Both the position numbers and the translations under genes were made by a program. The notes beneath the pieces were generated by a model that did no database searches, had not been told where the DNA came from, and worked only from the letters and a program-made list of their open reading frames with translations. Shown piece after piece: positions 9,168-17,660 of a DNA stretch of 60,659 nucleotides (positions are counted from its first letter, which is position 1; the number at the start of each line of letters is the position of its first letter). Source of the DNA: Billgrantia lactosivorans (GTDB lineage Bacteria; Pseudomonadota; Gammaproteobacteria; Pseudomonadales; Halomonadaceae); the NCBI RefSeq assembly GCF_003254665.1, contig NZ_QHGY01000016.1, positions 434-61,092 of the forward strand. Reading direction: 5' to 3'.

Positions 9168-9318
9168 CCTTTGGCATGGCCTGGTCAACATCAGCGGCCG
9201 AGCGGCACGCTTGTGCTCACCTTGCCCCGAGGCCAGCAGCGGCGCTCTCCCGACAACCGGCAAACATGCTATCGTCAGCCCATGACCGACATGGGCCATC
9301 AGCACAAGGAGAGACGTC

Positions 9319-9603
9319 ATGTCTGCCTCATCCGAGATCCAGAAAGCGCGGGTCATCACCGAGCTGCGCGGCTTTATCAAGAAACTGCTCCAGGAGCCGC
9401 AGATCCTGGAACGCTCCCTGGAGATCGCACGCCGACACTACGGCGAGGGCAACCCCGAAGGGGCCCAGGCTCGCATTGCCAATGAGATTTCCGATACCAC
9501 CAGCGTCCACATTCCCGAGGATCCGCAGGAACATTCGGAGGCCGACAAGCTGTTCCTCGAGCTGCTCAAGGAGGTGATCAGCGAGGAGCAGGCCCTCTAC
9601 TGA
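9319..9603 (+). CDS. Small conserved-looking protein of unknown function
   Basis: 94 aa, acidic, predicted mostly alpha-helical, no signal peptide, no membrane segment and no Cys. A good ribosome site (AGGAGA about six bases before ATG) and normal local codon use support a real gene. I do not recognise a family. It precedes thiI by 121 bases, and thiI has its own promoter-like sequence, so co-function is not implied. Confidence 0.65.
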   Translation: MSASSEIQKARVITELRGFIKKLLQEPQILERSLEIARRHYGEGNPEGAQARIANEISDTTSVHIPEDPQEHSEADKLFLELLKEVISEEQALY

Positions 9604-9673
9604 GCGATTGCCGGGCCGGACGGCCGCCAGGCGTCCGTTCGCGCCCGCCGTGCACACGCCTGCCCCGCGGCTC

Positions 9674-9682
9674 TGGTATAAT
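9674..9682 (+). promoter_or_regulatory. Extended -10 promoter for thiI
   Basis: TGG-TATAAT: a consensus -10 (9677-9682) with an upstream TG, 43 bases before the thiI ATG. No good -35 at 16-18 bases, which is usual for extended -10 promoters. Confidence 0.6.
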
Positions 9683-9724
9683 GGCAAGCAATTGTTTTCC
9701 AAATCTTTTACAAGTGCCTTGCCA

Positions 9725-11203
9725 ATGTATTACCTGCTGAAGCTGTTTCCCGAGATCACCATCAAGTCACGCTCCGTGCGTCGCCAGATGACCCGCTGCC
9801 TGGTCGGCAACATCCGCAACGTGCTGCGCCCGCTGGGCGATTCCCTGCACGTGCAGGGTGGCTGGGATGCCTTGAAGGTGCGCATACCCGAGGACGCCCC
9901 CGCCGACTGGCACCGCCGCCTGGAAGCGATGCTCTGCCGTATACCCGGCATCCACGAAGTGCAGTGCGTCGAGGAGGTCCCCTTCGTCTCCTTTGCCGAT
10001 ACGGCCGAGCGGCTGCTGCCGGTCTGGCGGGATGCGATCGCGGGGCGCACCTTTCGCATCACGGTGAAGAGACGGGGCGTACATGATTTCACCTCGGAGG
10101 ACCTCGAGCGCCACCTTGGCAGGGCGCTGCTCGATGCCGCACCCGGCTCCAGGGTCCAGCTCAAGGCACCGGAGGTGGACGTCAGGGTGGACGTGGTCGA
10201 GGGCCGCCTGCGCCTGGTGCGCCAGCGCTGGCCGGGGCTGGGCGGCTACCCCCTGGGCCTGCAGGGCCAGGCGCTGGCGCTGATCTCGGGCGGCTATGAT
10301 TCGCCGGTCGCGGCGTGGAAGATGATGCGTCGCGGCATCAAGACCCATTTCCTGTTCTTCGAGCTCGGCGGCGCCGGCCACGAGGCCGCCGTACGCGAGG
10401 TATCCCATCACCTGTGGGACACCTACGGCCGTTCGCATCGGGTGAAGTTCTACTCGGTGCCGTTCGAAGGGGTCGTGGCGGAGCTGCAGCGCGCTATCCC
10501 CGATGGCCTCATCGGCGTGGTGCTCAAGCGCATGATGGTGCGGGCGGCGAGCCGTATCGCATCGCGGGCGCGCATCCCCATGCTGGTGACCGGCGATGCC
10601 ATTGCCCAGGTCTCGAGCCAGAGCCTGACCAACCTGGTCCTCATCGACGAAGCCAGCGAGGTGCCGATCCTGCGCCCGCTGATCGCCGAGGACAAGCAGG
10701 CCATCATCGACACCGCCCGCCAGATCGGCACCGCGCCGTTCGCCGAAGGCATGCCTGAGGTGTGCGGCGCCGTCTCCCAGCGCCCCAATACCCAGGCGCG
10801 ACACGACAAGGTCGTAGCCGCCGAAGCGAATTTCGACTTCAGCGTCCTCGATGCCGCCGTGGATCTTGCCGTGCTGACGCGCTCCGACCGGCTCATGGAG
10901 CCACTACCCCATGAGGATGAGCCGCAGCTGGAGGTGGTGACCGACCTGCAGGCCATGGCCAACACGGCCGAGGTCAGCGTGATCGACATCCGGCCCGCAG
11001 CGGAGCGCGAGGCCGCCCCGCTCAGGCTCGAGCAGGTGGAGTGCCTGGAGATCCCCTTCTTCGAGCTCCAGTCACGCGCCGGGCAGTTACCGGACGATCG
11101 CCGCTACCTGCTCTATTGCGACCAGGGCGTGATGAGCCGCATGCAGGCCATGCACCTGCACGACCGGGGGCTGCGGCACTTCGGGGTCTACCGCACCCGC
11201 TAG
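9725..11203 (+). CDS. thiI: tRNA 4-thiouridine synthase / thiamine sulfurtransferase ThiI
   Basis: 492 aa enzyme that adenylates U8 of tRNA and delivers sulfur from IscS; it also serves thiazole synthesis. N-terminal ferredoxin-like/THUMP domain (about 1-165) is followed by the PP-loop ATPase motif LISGGYDSPVAAW (about 180-190) and a C-terminal rhodanese domain (about 400-490). The last has the persulfide Cys in YCDQGVMSRMQ. Length agrees with E. coli ThiI (482 aa). The start MYYLLKLFPEI is chosen by homology and because the TATAAT box lies between it and an upstream in-frame ATG at 9608. Confidence 0.96.
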   Translation: MYYLLKLFPEITIKSRSVRRQMTRCLVGNIRNVLRPLGDSLHVQGGWDALKVRIPEDAPADWHRRLEAMLCRIPGIHEVQCVEEVPFVSFADTAERLLPVWRDAIAGRTFRITVKRRGVHDFTSEDLERHLGRALLDAAPGSRVQLKAPEVDVRVDVVEGRLRLVRQRWPGLGGYPLGLQGQALALISGGYDSPVAAWKMMRRGIKTHFLFFELGGAGHEAAVREVSHHLWDTYGRSHRVKFYSVPFEGVVAELQRAIPDGLIGVVLKRMMVRAASRIASRARIPMLVTGDAIAQVSSQSLTNLVLIDEASEVPILRPLIAEDKQAIIDTARQIGTAPFAEGMPEVCGAVSQRPNTQARHDKVVAAEANFDFSVLDAAVDLAVLTRSDRLMEPLPHEDEPQLEVVTDLQAMANTAEVSVIDIRPAAEREAAPLRLEQVECLEIPFFELQSRAGQLPDDRRYLLYCDQGVMSRMQAMHLHDRGLRHFGVYRTR

Positions 11204-11229
11204 CGCATGCCCGCCGGGCCGCGCCAGCA

Positions 11230-11263
11230 CCGCACTGGCCGCTGCGGTTACAAATTCTTTTTT
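11230..11263 (+). terminator. Possible terminator after thiI
   Basis: CCGCA-CTGGCCGC-TGCGG hairpin (11230-11247) and, ten bases later, a run of six T (11258-11263). The gap before the T run makes it a weak call. Confidence 0.35.
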
Positions 11264-11337
11264 AGCAACCACTTTATCGCCCCGCTGGACTGCGCTAAAA
11301 CGAAATTAACAGGTCGCGGTCGGGTGGGGAGTGACGC

Positions 11338-14300
11338 ATGGGTGCGCGCAGGGCTTCGTCACGCCGCAATTCGTCTGCCGTGGCGTGGCTCGACAACGGC
11401 GAGTCGCTCGAGAAGCGCTCGCCTCTCATTCAGGAACCGAAGCTCGCTCCGGCCCCGCAGGTAGCGTCGTCCCATCGTTACCTCTACCTGGGCCTGGGCA
11501 TCCTGCTGCTGCTGTTCGGCGTGTCACTCGCCACGCTGCTGGTCGCCGAGGCCAAGACGTCGCACTTCCAGGCCCAGGAGTTCTCGCGCTACGCGGCGAC
11601 CCTGCGCTATACCCTGGAGCCGGGCAGCAGCGGTCGGATCCAGTTTCCCGACCACGGTCCCTTCGACCAGCGCCTGGGCTATACCGTGCTGCCCGAAATC
11701 GAGGCTCGCCTGCTTTCCCGCGGTTACGAGATCGCCGAGCAGGCCAGCTTCTCGCCTGCCCTGCTCGACTACACCCGCCGCGGCTTCTTCCCGCCCTATG
11801 CGGAAAAGACCCAGGCCGGGCTGCACATCGAGGAGTGCCGGGGCGACTCCCTTTACCGGTTCCGGCATCCCCAGCGCCACTACCCCAGTTTCGACGCCAT
11901 CCCGCCGCTCGTGCTGCAGACCTTGCTGTTCATCGAGAACCGCCAGTTGCTCGACGAGAGCACGCCCTACGCCAACCCCGCCGTCGATTGGCCGCGCTTC
12001 ACCAAGGCGGCGCTGTCCCAGGTGGGCAAGGCCCTGGACCTTCCCGGACAGGCGGCCGGCGGCAGCACGCTGGCCACGCAGCTCGAGAAGTATCGCCACT
12101 CTCCCCGAGGCCTGACCGATTCATCGCGGGAGAAGCTGCGCCAGATGGTCTCCGCCAGCGTGCGCAGCTACCAGCATGGTCCCCAGACCCTCACCGCACG
12201 GCAGGACGTGGCGCTCGACTATCTCAACACCGTGCCGCTGTCGGCCGCCCCCGGCTACGGCGAGGTGCATGGCATCGGCGACGGCCTGTGGGCCTGGTTC
12301 GGCACCGATTTCGATACCTTCAACCGGCGCCTTGCCAGCGGCTTCGACGAGGTCGACGGCCACGCGGAACAGGGCCTGGCCCTGCGCCAGGTCGTGGCGC
12401 TGATGATCGCCCAGCGGCGGCCCTCCTGGTACCTGTCCGGCGGTCGCCACCGACTGGAGGAACTGACCGACAGCTATCTGCGCCTGTTGCGGCAGGAAGG
12501 CGTGGTGACGGAGCCCTTGGCCCAGGCGGCGCTGGCGCAGCGCCTGACCTTCCGCGATAGCGGCGAGGCGCCGTTCGACCTGCGCATCGAGCCTGACAAG
12601 GGCATCCAGGTGGCCCGGCAGCGCCTCGGCGGCATGCTGGGCATGTCGCTGTACGACCTGGACCGGCTCGACCTCAGCGCGCGCACCACGCTCGACGCCA
12701 GCCTGCAACGCGAGGTCAGCGGCTATCTGCGTCGCCTGGCGGACCCCGCGTTCGCCGGCGAGGTCGGCCTGCTGGGGGAGCGCCTGCTCTCGGCCGATCG
12801 AACCCAGGACGTGAGCTACAGCTTCACCCTGTTCGAGCGCGGCGAAGACGGCTTCCTGGTGCGTGTGCAGACCGACAATACCGACCAGCCCTTCGACGTC
12901 AATTCGGGCAGCAAGCTCGAACTCGGCTCCACCGCCAAGCTGAGGGTGCTGGCCACCTACCTGGAAGTGATCGCCGAGCTGCATGCCCGCCATGCGGGAA
13001 CAAGCCCCGAGGCGCTGCGCGCGATCGAGACCGACCGCCATGACTTCCTCAGCCGCTGGGTGCTGGACCGGCTCATCGAGACCCCCGGGCTGGCACTCGA
13101 CGAGCTGCTGGCCATGGCCATGGAGCGGCGTTACTCGGCGAGCCCGGCGGAAACCTTCTTCACCGGCGGCGGCCAGCATACGTTCGGCAATTTCCGCCGC
13201 GAGGACAACGGGCGCAACCCGACCCTCACCGAAGCCATGCGCGAGTCGCTCAACCTGCCCTTCATCCGCCTGATGCGGGACCTGGTGCGCTACAGCACGC
13301 ACCTCAACGAGCACCGCAGCCAGTTGCTGGAAGACGACGGCGACCCCCGTCGCCTGGAGTACCTGCGCCTGTTCGCCGACCGTGAAGGGCGCACCTTCCT
13401 GCAACGCTTCTGGCACAAGTACCGCGACCTGGGGAACGACCAGCGCCTCGCCGCCTTCCTCGGGGGGCTCCAGGCCTCCGCGCCACGCCTTGCCGCGGTG
13501 CACCGCTACCTGTTTCCCGAAGCCGGCCAGGACGATCTCGCCGCCTTCCTCGACGCCTGGCTACCCGGCACCAGCCGCCTCGACGAGGGCGAGATTGCCA
13601 CGCTCCATGAACGCTACGCGCCCGGCAACTACTCGCTCACCGACCAGGGCTACGTGGCTCGCGTCCATCCGCTGGAGCTGTGGCTGCTGGGCTACCTGCT
13701 CGACTACCCGGACGCCAGCTTCGCCGAGGCGGCCGCCGCCAGCGTCGACGAGCGCCAGGAGGTCTACGGCTGGCTGTTCCGTACGCGACACCGCAGCGCC
13801 CGCGACGTGCGCATCCGCACCATGCTCGAAGTCGAGGCGTTCCTCGACATACACGAGCGCTGGCAGCGCCTGGGCTACCCGTTCGAGCACCTGGTACCCT
13901 CGCTGGCCACCGCCGTGGGCTCGTCGGGGGATCGCCCGGCGGCGCTGGCCGAACTCATGGGAATCATCCTCAACGATGGCGTGAGGCAGCCTACCCTGCG
14001 CATCGACGAACTGCACTTCGCCGCCGGCACGCCCTACGAGACCCGCTTCCTGCCGGCTCCAGGGCGAGCCGAACGCGTCATGGCCCCCGAAGTGGCGGCC
14101 GTGCTGCGTGCGACGCTGGCGCAGGTCGTCGAGGGCGGCACCGCCAGACGCCTGCACGGCAGCTTCACGCTGGAGGACGGCACCCCGCTGGTGCTGGGCG
14201 GCAAGACCGGCACCGGCAACAACCGCTTCGAAACGGTGGGCCGCGGCGGCCAGGTCATCAGCTCCACCGCGCGCAACCGCACCGCCACCTTCGTCTTCTA

Positions 14301-14562
14301 TCTCGGCGACAACCACTTCGGCACCCTCACCGCCTACGTCGCGGGCAGTGCCTCGGACGATTTCCGCTTCACCTCGGCCCTGCCGGTTCAGGTGCTCAAG
14401 GGCATGGAACCGATCCTGCGTCCCTACCTGGAATCCGGGGCAGGCGGCTGCCAGGCCAAGCCCCGCGAGGAGTACCATTTCGCCGACGACGGCGAAGCGG
14501 AACCGCTGCCCGCCGAGGCCGACGAAGACACGCCCCCGTCGCCGGATCTCGCCTTGCGCTAA
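11338..14562 (+). CDS. Divergent class A penicillin-binding protein (transglycosylase-transpeptidase)
   Basis: 1074 aa. Cytosolic basic N-terminus, one membrane anchor (about 47-70), then a glycosyltransferase-51 domain with catalytic-type Glu200 in LFIENRQL and GGSTLATQ (Ser243), and a penicillin-binding transpeptidase domain with SxxK (STAK, Ser531), SxN (SLN, 637-639) and KTG (956-958). The GT51 motif differs from the usual EDRxF, and there is an unusually long span (about 320 residues) between SxN and KTG. All catalytic motifs are retained, so it should polymerise and crosslink peptidoglycan in the periplasm. It does not look like PBP1a or PBP1b orthologues. GGGGAG precedes the ATG. Neighbours give no operon. 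Confidence 0.85.
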   Translation: MGARRASSRRNSSAVAWLDNGESLEKRSPLIQEPKLAPAPQVASSHRYLYLGLGILLLLFGVSLATLLVAEAKTSHFQAQEFSRYAATLRYTLEPGSSGRIQFPDHGPFDQRLGYTVLPEIEARLLSRGYEIAEQASFSPALLDYTRRGFFPPYAEKTQAGLHIEECRGDSLYRFRHPQRHYPSFDAIPPLVLQTLLFIENRQLLDESTPYANPAVDWPRFTKAALSQVGKALDLPGQAAGGSTLATQLEKYRHSPRGLTDSSREKLRQMVSASVRSYQHGPQTLTARQDVALDYLNTVPLSAAPGYGEVHGIGDGLWAWFGTDFDTFNRRLASGFDEVDGHAEQGLALRQVVALMIAQRRPSWYLSGGRHRLEELTDSYLRLLRQEGVVTEPLAQAALAQRLTFRDSGEAPFDLRIEPDKGIQVARQRLGGMLGMSLYDLDRLDLSARTTLDASLQREVSGYLRRLADPAFAGEVGLLGERLLSADRTQDVSYSFTLFERGEDGFLVRVQTDNTDQPFDVNSGSKLELGSTAKLRVLATYLEVIAELHARHAGTSPEALRAIETDRHDFLSRWVLDRLIETPGLALDELLAMAMERRYSASPAETFFTGGGQHTFGNFRREDNGRNPTLTEAMRESLNLPFIRLMRDLVRYSTHLNEHRSQLLEDDGDPRRLEYLRLFADREGRTFLQRFWHKYRDLGNDQRLAAFLGGLQASAPRLAAVHRYLFPEAGQDDLAAFLDAWLPGTSRLDEGEIATLHERYAPGNYSLTDQGYVARVHPLELWLLGYLLDYPDASFAEAAAASVDERQEVYGWLFRTRHRSARDVRIRTMLEVEAFLDIHERWQRLGYPFEHLVPSLATAVGSSGDRPAALAELMGIILNDGVRQPTLRIDELHFAAGTPYETRFLPAPGRAERVMAPEVAAVLRATLAQVVEGGTARRLHGSFTLEDGTPLVLGGKTGTGNNRFETVGRGGQVISSTARNRTATFVFYLGDNHFGTLTAYVAGSASDDFRFTSALPVQVLKGMEPILRPYLESGAGGCQAKPREEYHFADDGEAEPLPAEADEDTPPSPDLALR

Positions 14563-14610
14563 TGGGTGAGCCGCCGAGCCCAATGTCACGGCGACGGCCT
14601 GCCCGCCGCC

Positions 14611-16986
14611 TCAGAACAGGCCCATCTGGCGGTCGATGAGGCTCAAGAAGTCGTCGCCCCGGAAGGGCAGGATGGCGTCGGCCACCGGCTGCAGCTGACG
14701 GCTGAGATAGTGCTGGTAGTCGATGGCGGAGCGCCGAGCCTCGAGCGGCTCCGGCCCCGCCACGGTGATGACGTAGCGAATCCAGCCGCCGTGCTGGTAC
14801 TGCCGAGGGCGCCCCAGGCGGTAGTTGAGCTCGTCGGCCATGCGTGCGGCGCGCACGTGGGGCGGCACGTTGCGACGGTATTCGTCGAGCCGGCGACGCA
14901 GGCGACGGCGGTAGACCAGCCGTTCGTCGAACTCCCCGGCCAGCGTGCGCTTCACGTAGTCGCGCACATAGTCGCGATGGGGTTCGCCGACGAAGATGCG
15001 CCGGTACAGCTCCTGCTGGAACGTCTTGGCCAGCGGTGTCCAGTCGGCGCGCACCGTCTCCAGTCCCTTGAACACGACGTGATCGGCACCCGCCGCATCA
15101 CGCACCAGCCCCGCATAGCGCTTCTTGCTGCCCTCCTCCGCGCCGCGGATGGTGGGCATCAGGAAGCGTCGATAGTGGGTCTCGAACTGGAGTTCCAGCG
15201 CGCTGGCAAGGCCGTGTTCCGTTTCGAGATGCTGCGTCCACCAGCGGTTGACCCGCGCTGCCAGGCGCTGCCCGATCGCCCGGGCCTCTGCCTCCTCATG
15301 GGCACTCCCCAGCCAGACGAAGGTGGAGTCGGTATCGCCGTAGATCACCCGGTAGCCCTCGGCCTCGATCAGCTCCCGGGTACGGCGCATGATCTCGTGG
15401 CCGCGCAGGGTGATCGACGAGGCCAGCCGCGGGTCGAAGAAACGGCAGCCTCGCGAGCCGAGCACGCCGTAGAAGGCGTTCATGATGATCTTGAGGGCCT
15501 GGGAGAGAGGCGCATTGCCCTCGCGCTTGGCCGCCTCGCGCCCCTGCCATACCCGCGCCACCATCTCGGGCAGCGCATGCCGCGTGCGCGAGAAGCGGGC
15601 CCCGCGGAAACCGGGCACCGTCTCGGACTCGGGCGCCTCCAGCCCCACCACCAGGCCGACCGGGTCGATCAGGAAGGTGCGGATGATCGAGGGGTAGAGG
15701 CTCTTGTAGTCCAGCACCAGCACCGAATCGTAGAGCCCCGGCCGCGAGTCCATGACGAAGCCGCCGGGGCTGTCCTGTCCAGCCTCGCGGCCGAGAGGCA
15801 GATTGGGCGCCACGAAGCCCAGCCGGTGCATGCGCGGCAGATAGAGGTGCGAGAAGGCCGCCACCGAGCCACCGCTGCGATCGGCCGGCAGCCCGGTGAT
15901 GCTGGCCCGTTCGAGCAGGAAGTCGATGAGCTCGGTCCGCGCGAAGATGCGCGTCACCAGCTCGCAATCCTTGAGGTTGTAGCGCGCCAGCGCCGGCTTG
16001 TCCTCGGCGAACATGCGGTCGATCTCGTCCATGCGCTGGTAGGGATTGTCGATCGCCTTGCCCTCGCCGAGCAGCTCCTGGGCGACGTTCTCCAGGCTGA
16101 ACGAGGCGAAACGCCAGGTCGCCTGGCGCAGCGCCTCGATGCCGTCGACAATCAGCCGCCCGGCGGCGGCGGCAAAGAAGTGGTGGGGGTTGCTGCCATG
16201 GGCGCGCCAGCCGAGGACTTCGCCATCGCGCCCGAGCCGCAGCGGCACCCCGAGTCGCTCGGCGTGCCGCTGCAGGATGCGCAGGTCGAACTGCACCAGG
16301 TTCCAGCCGATGATCGCATCCGGGTCGTGCCGGGCCATCCAGCCGTTGAGGCGCTCCAGCAACGCCGCGCGGCTATCGCAGTAGGTCAGCGTGAAGTCGC
16401 GCTGGCGTTCGGCCTCGCCGTCCTGCCCGTTGGCGGGCCCCAGCATGTAGACCTGGCGCTCGCCGCAACCCTCGAGGGCAATGGAGTAGAGCTCGCCGCT
16501 GGCGTTCGTCTCGATATCCAGCGAGGCCAGTGCGAGGCGGGGGCGGTATTGTGCTGCTGGCCTGAGCTGGGCTTCGCTCAGCGTGCCGTCGGTATCCCCC
16601 CTTCCCGAGAACCACACCGGCGCGGTGATGAAGCGCTCCATCAGGTAGCGTTCCGGCGGTCGCACGTCGGCTTCGTAGACCTCGATGCCGGCCTCGCCCA
16701 GGCGCCTGGCGAGGTGCATCAACTGGCGATGCTGGCGACAGTACAGGCCGAACACGGGCCGCTGCCGGAAGTCGCACAGCTCCAGCGGGCGCAGCTCGAC
16801 GTCGCGCTCGCCGCGCAGCAGAGCCTCGGCCCGGTCGCGCTGCTCGGCGGGCACGAAGGCCACTGAGGGCTGCACCGGGAGGCGCACGTGGCGTGGCCCG
16901 GCGTCGGTGGCCAGCCACAACGAGACCTCGGTGCCGGCGGCCGACTCCCGCCAGTGCCGGGTCAGCACGAACCCCTGCTGTTCCAC
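14611..16986 (-). CDS. polB: DNA polymerase II (family B)
   Basis: 791 aa; E. coli Pol II is 783 aa. The exonuclease motif SLDIETN comes first, then the polymerase motifs: A (DYKSLYPSIIRTF), B (KIIMNAFYGVLGS) and C (YGDTDS). Repairs and bypasses damaged DNA, typically under SOS control in E. coli; no clear LexA box was identified upstream here. Starts at GTG with AGAGG six bases upstream. It converges with the PBP gene, leaving 48 bases between stops; a GC-rich hairpin without T run lies there. Confidence 0.96.
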   Translation of the reverse strand: MEQQGFVLTRHWRESAAGTEVSLWLATDAGPRHVRLPVQPSVAFVPAEQRDRAEALLRGERDVELRPLELCDFRQRPVFGLYCRQHRQLMHLARRLGEAGIEVYEADVRPPERYLMERFITAPVWFSGRGDTDGTLSEAQLRPAAQYRPRLALASLDIETNASGELYSIALEGCGERQVYMLGPANGQDGEAERQRDFTLTYCDSRAALLERLNGWMARHDPDAIIGWNLVQFDLRILQRHAERLGVPLRLGRDGEVLGWRAHGSNPHHFFAAAAGRLIVDGIEALRQATWRFASFSLENVAQELLGEGKAIDNPYQRMDEIDRMFAEDKPALARYNLKDCELVTRIFARTELIDFLLERASITGLPADRSGGSVAAFSHLYLPRMHRLGFVAPNLPLGREAGQDSPGGFVMDSRPGLYDSVLVLDYKSLYPSIIRTFLIDPVGLVVGLEAPESETVPGFRGARFSRTRHALPEMVARVWQGREAAKREGNAPLSQALKIIMNAFYGVLGSRGCRFFDPRLASSITLRGHEIMRRTRELIEAEGYRVIYGDTDSTFVWLGSAHEEAEARAIGQRLAARVNRWWTQHLETEHGLASALELQFETHYRRFLMPTIRGAEEGSKKRYAGLVRDAAGADHVVFKGLETVRADWTPLAKTFQQELYRRIFVGEPHRDYVRDYVKRTLAGEFDERLVYRRRLRRRLDEYRRNVPPHVRAARMADELNYRLGRPRQYQHGGWIRYVITVAGPEPLEARRSAIDYQHYLSRQLQPVADAILPFRGDDFLSLIDRQMGLF

Positions 16987-17105
16987 CGTCGCCTCTCGCC
17001 CGCCGTCATGCCTGTCATTCTACCCAGCGGGCCAAGGGTTGTCGCCGACCGTCGCCGTGCCGGGCTCCGTTGCCGCCATGCGGCTGACGCGGCGCCCTGA
17101 CGAAA

Positions 17106-17131
17106 CCGGCCCATGCCGAGGCATGGGCCGG
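17106..17131 (-). terminator. Terminator-like hairpin after the small lipoprotein gene
   Basis: Perfect 11-bp stem CCGGCCCATGC / GCATGGGCCGG with loop CGAG, followed on the minus strand by TTTCG. Lies 29 bases after the lipoprotein stop and 120 bases upstream of polB, so it would also shield polB from read-through. Confidence 0.6.
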
Positions 17132-17159
17132 TAATGCCGTTGCTTCACCCTGGCAGGGG

Positions 17160-17429
17160 TCAATCACACGGGACGACGGCCCGCTGCGTATCCTTGGCCC
17201 AGAGGGTCTGGCCGTCCGGCGTGGTGCCGTGGGAATTCCAGGTCTCGGTGACCTCGACGCAGTAGGAGCCGAGATCCTCGACGGTCTTCTCGGGGTTGGC
17301 CGGCTGCTCATCGCTGATGCGCATGATGTCAGGGTTTTCGCTGGTATAGCGCGGCGCCAGGGCGTTGCTGCTACAGCCCGCCAGCAGGGCGGCAATCAGC
17401 AGCAGGGGCAGGGTGAGTCGCAGTTTCAT
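17160..17429 (-). CDS. Small outer-envelope lipoprotein, unknown function
   Basis: 89 aa. N-terminal lipoprotein signal with lipobox LLAGC (Cys19), then a short soluble domain with two further Cys (SYCVEV and the C-terminal VPCD) that could form a disulfide in the periplasm. The residue after Cys is Ser, consistent with outer-membrane sorting. No family recognised. Monocistronic between polB and metG. Confidence 0.75.
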   Translation of the reverse strand: MKLRLTLPLLLIAALLAGCSSNALAPRYTSENPDIMRISDEQPANPEKTVEDLGSYCVEVTETWNSHGTTPDGQTLWAKDTQRAVVPCD

Positions 17430-17618
17430 CGTATCATCCTCACGAAGGGATCAGTCATTCGTTCGTTTTTTGGATGATGCGTAACGGGCTATGCGTGAGT
17501 CCTGTCGCCGCGGTCCATCCGTTTGACCTATCGACGACGGATGCAGGCATTTTACCCCAACCCTCGTGCTGGGCGCCAACCCAAACCCGCGGCAGATGCA
17601 GTGGAAGGGGAAGACAGA

Positions 17619-17624
17619 TACAAT
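17619..17624 (+). promoter_or_regulatory. Possible -10 box of metG
   Basis: TACAAT 37 bases before the metG ATG; no clear -35. The 231-base gap upstream (17430-17660) shows nothing else convincing. Confidence 0.3.
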
Positions 17625-17660
17625 CGAGGGTCTGTTTTTCCTGGGAATATCAGAGCCGAT

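Larger units (their letters stand above)
8865..9318. other. Gene-free region between lapE and the 9319 gene
   Basis: 454 bases between divergent genes. It should hold the promoter of the lapEBC-regulator unit (minus) and that of the small gene at 9319 (plus). It contains the inverted repeat and promoter candidate listed separately. The part near 9060-9150 is AT-richer than the surroundings. No ORF with plausible codon use was found. Confidence 0.6.

Noticed and set aside
14566..16866. A 766-codon plus-strand frame opposite polB
   Set aside because: polB on the other strand has all polymerase motifs; the plus-strand translation has no recognisable domain.
17651..17660. GCCGAT just before the metG start
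   Set aside because: No matching TAAAG upstream and it abuts the ATG.
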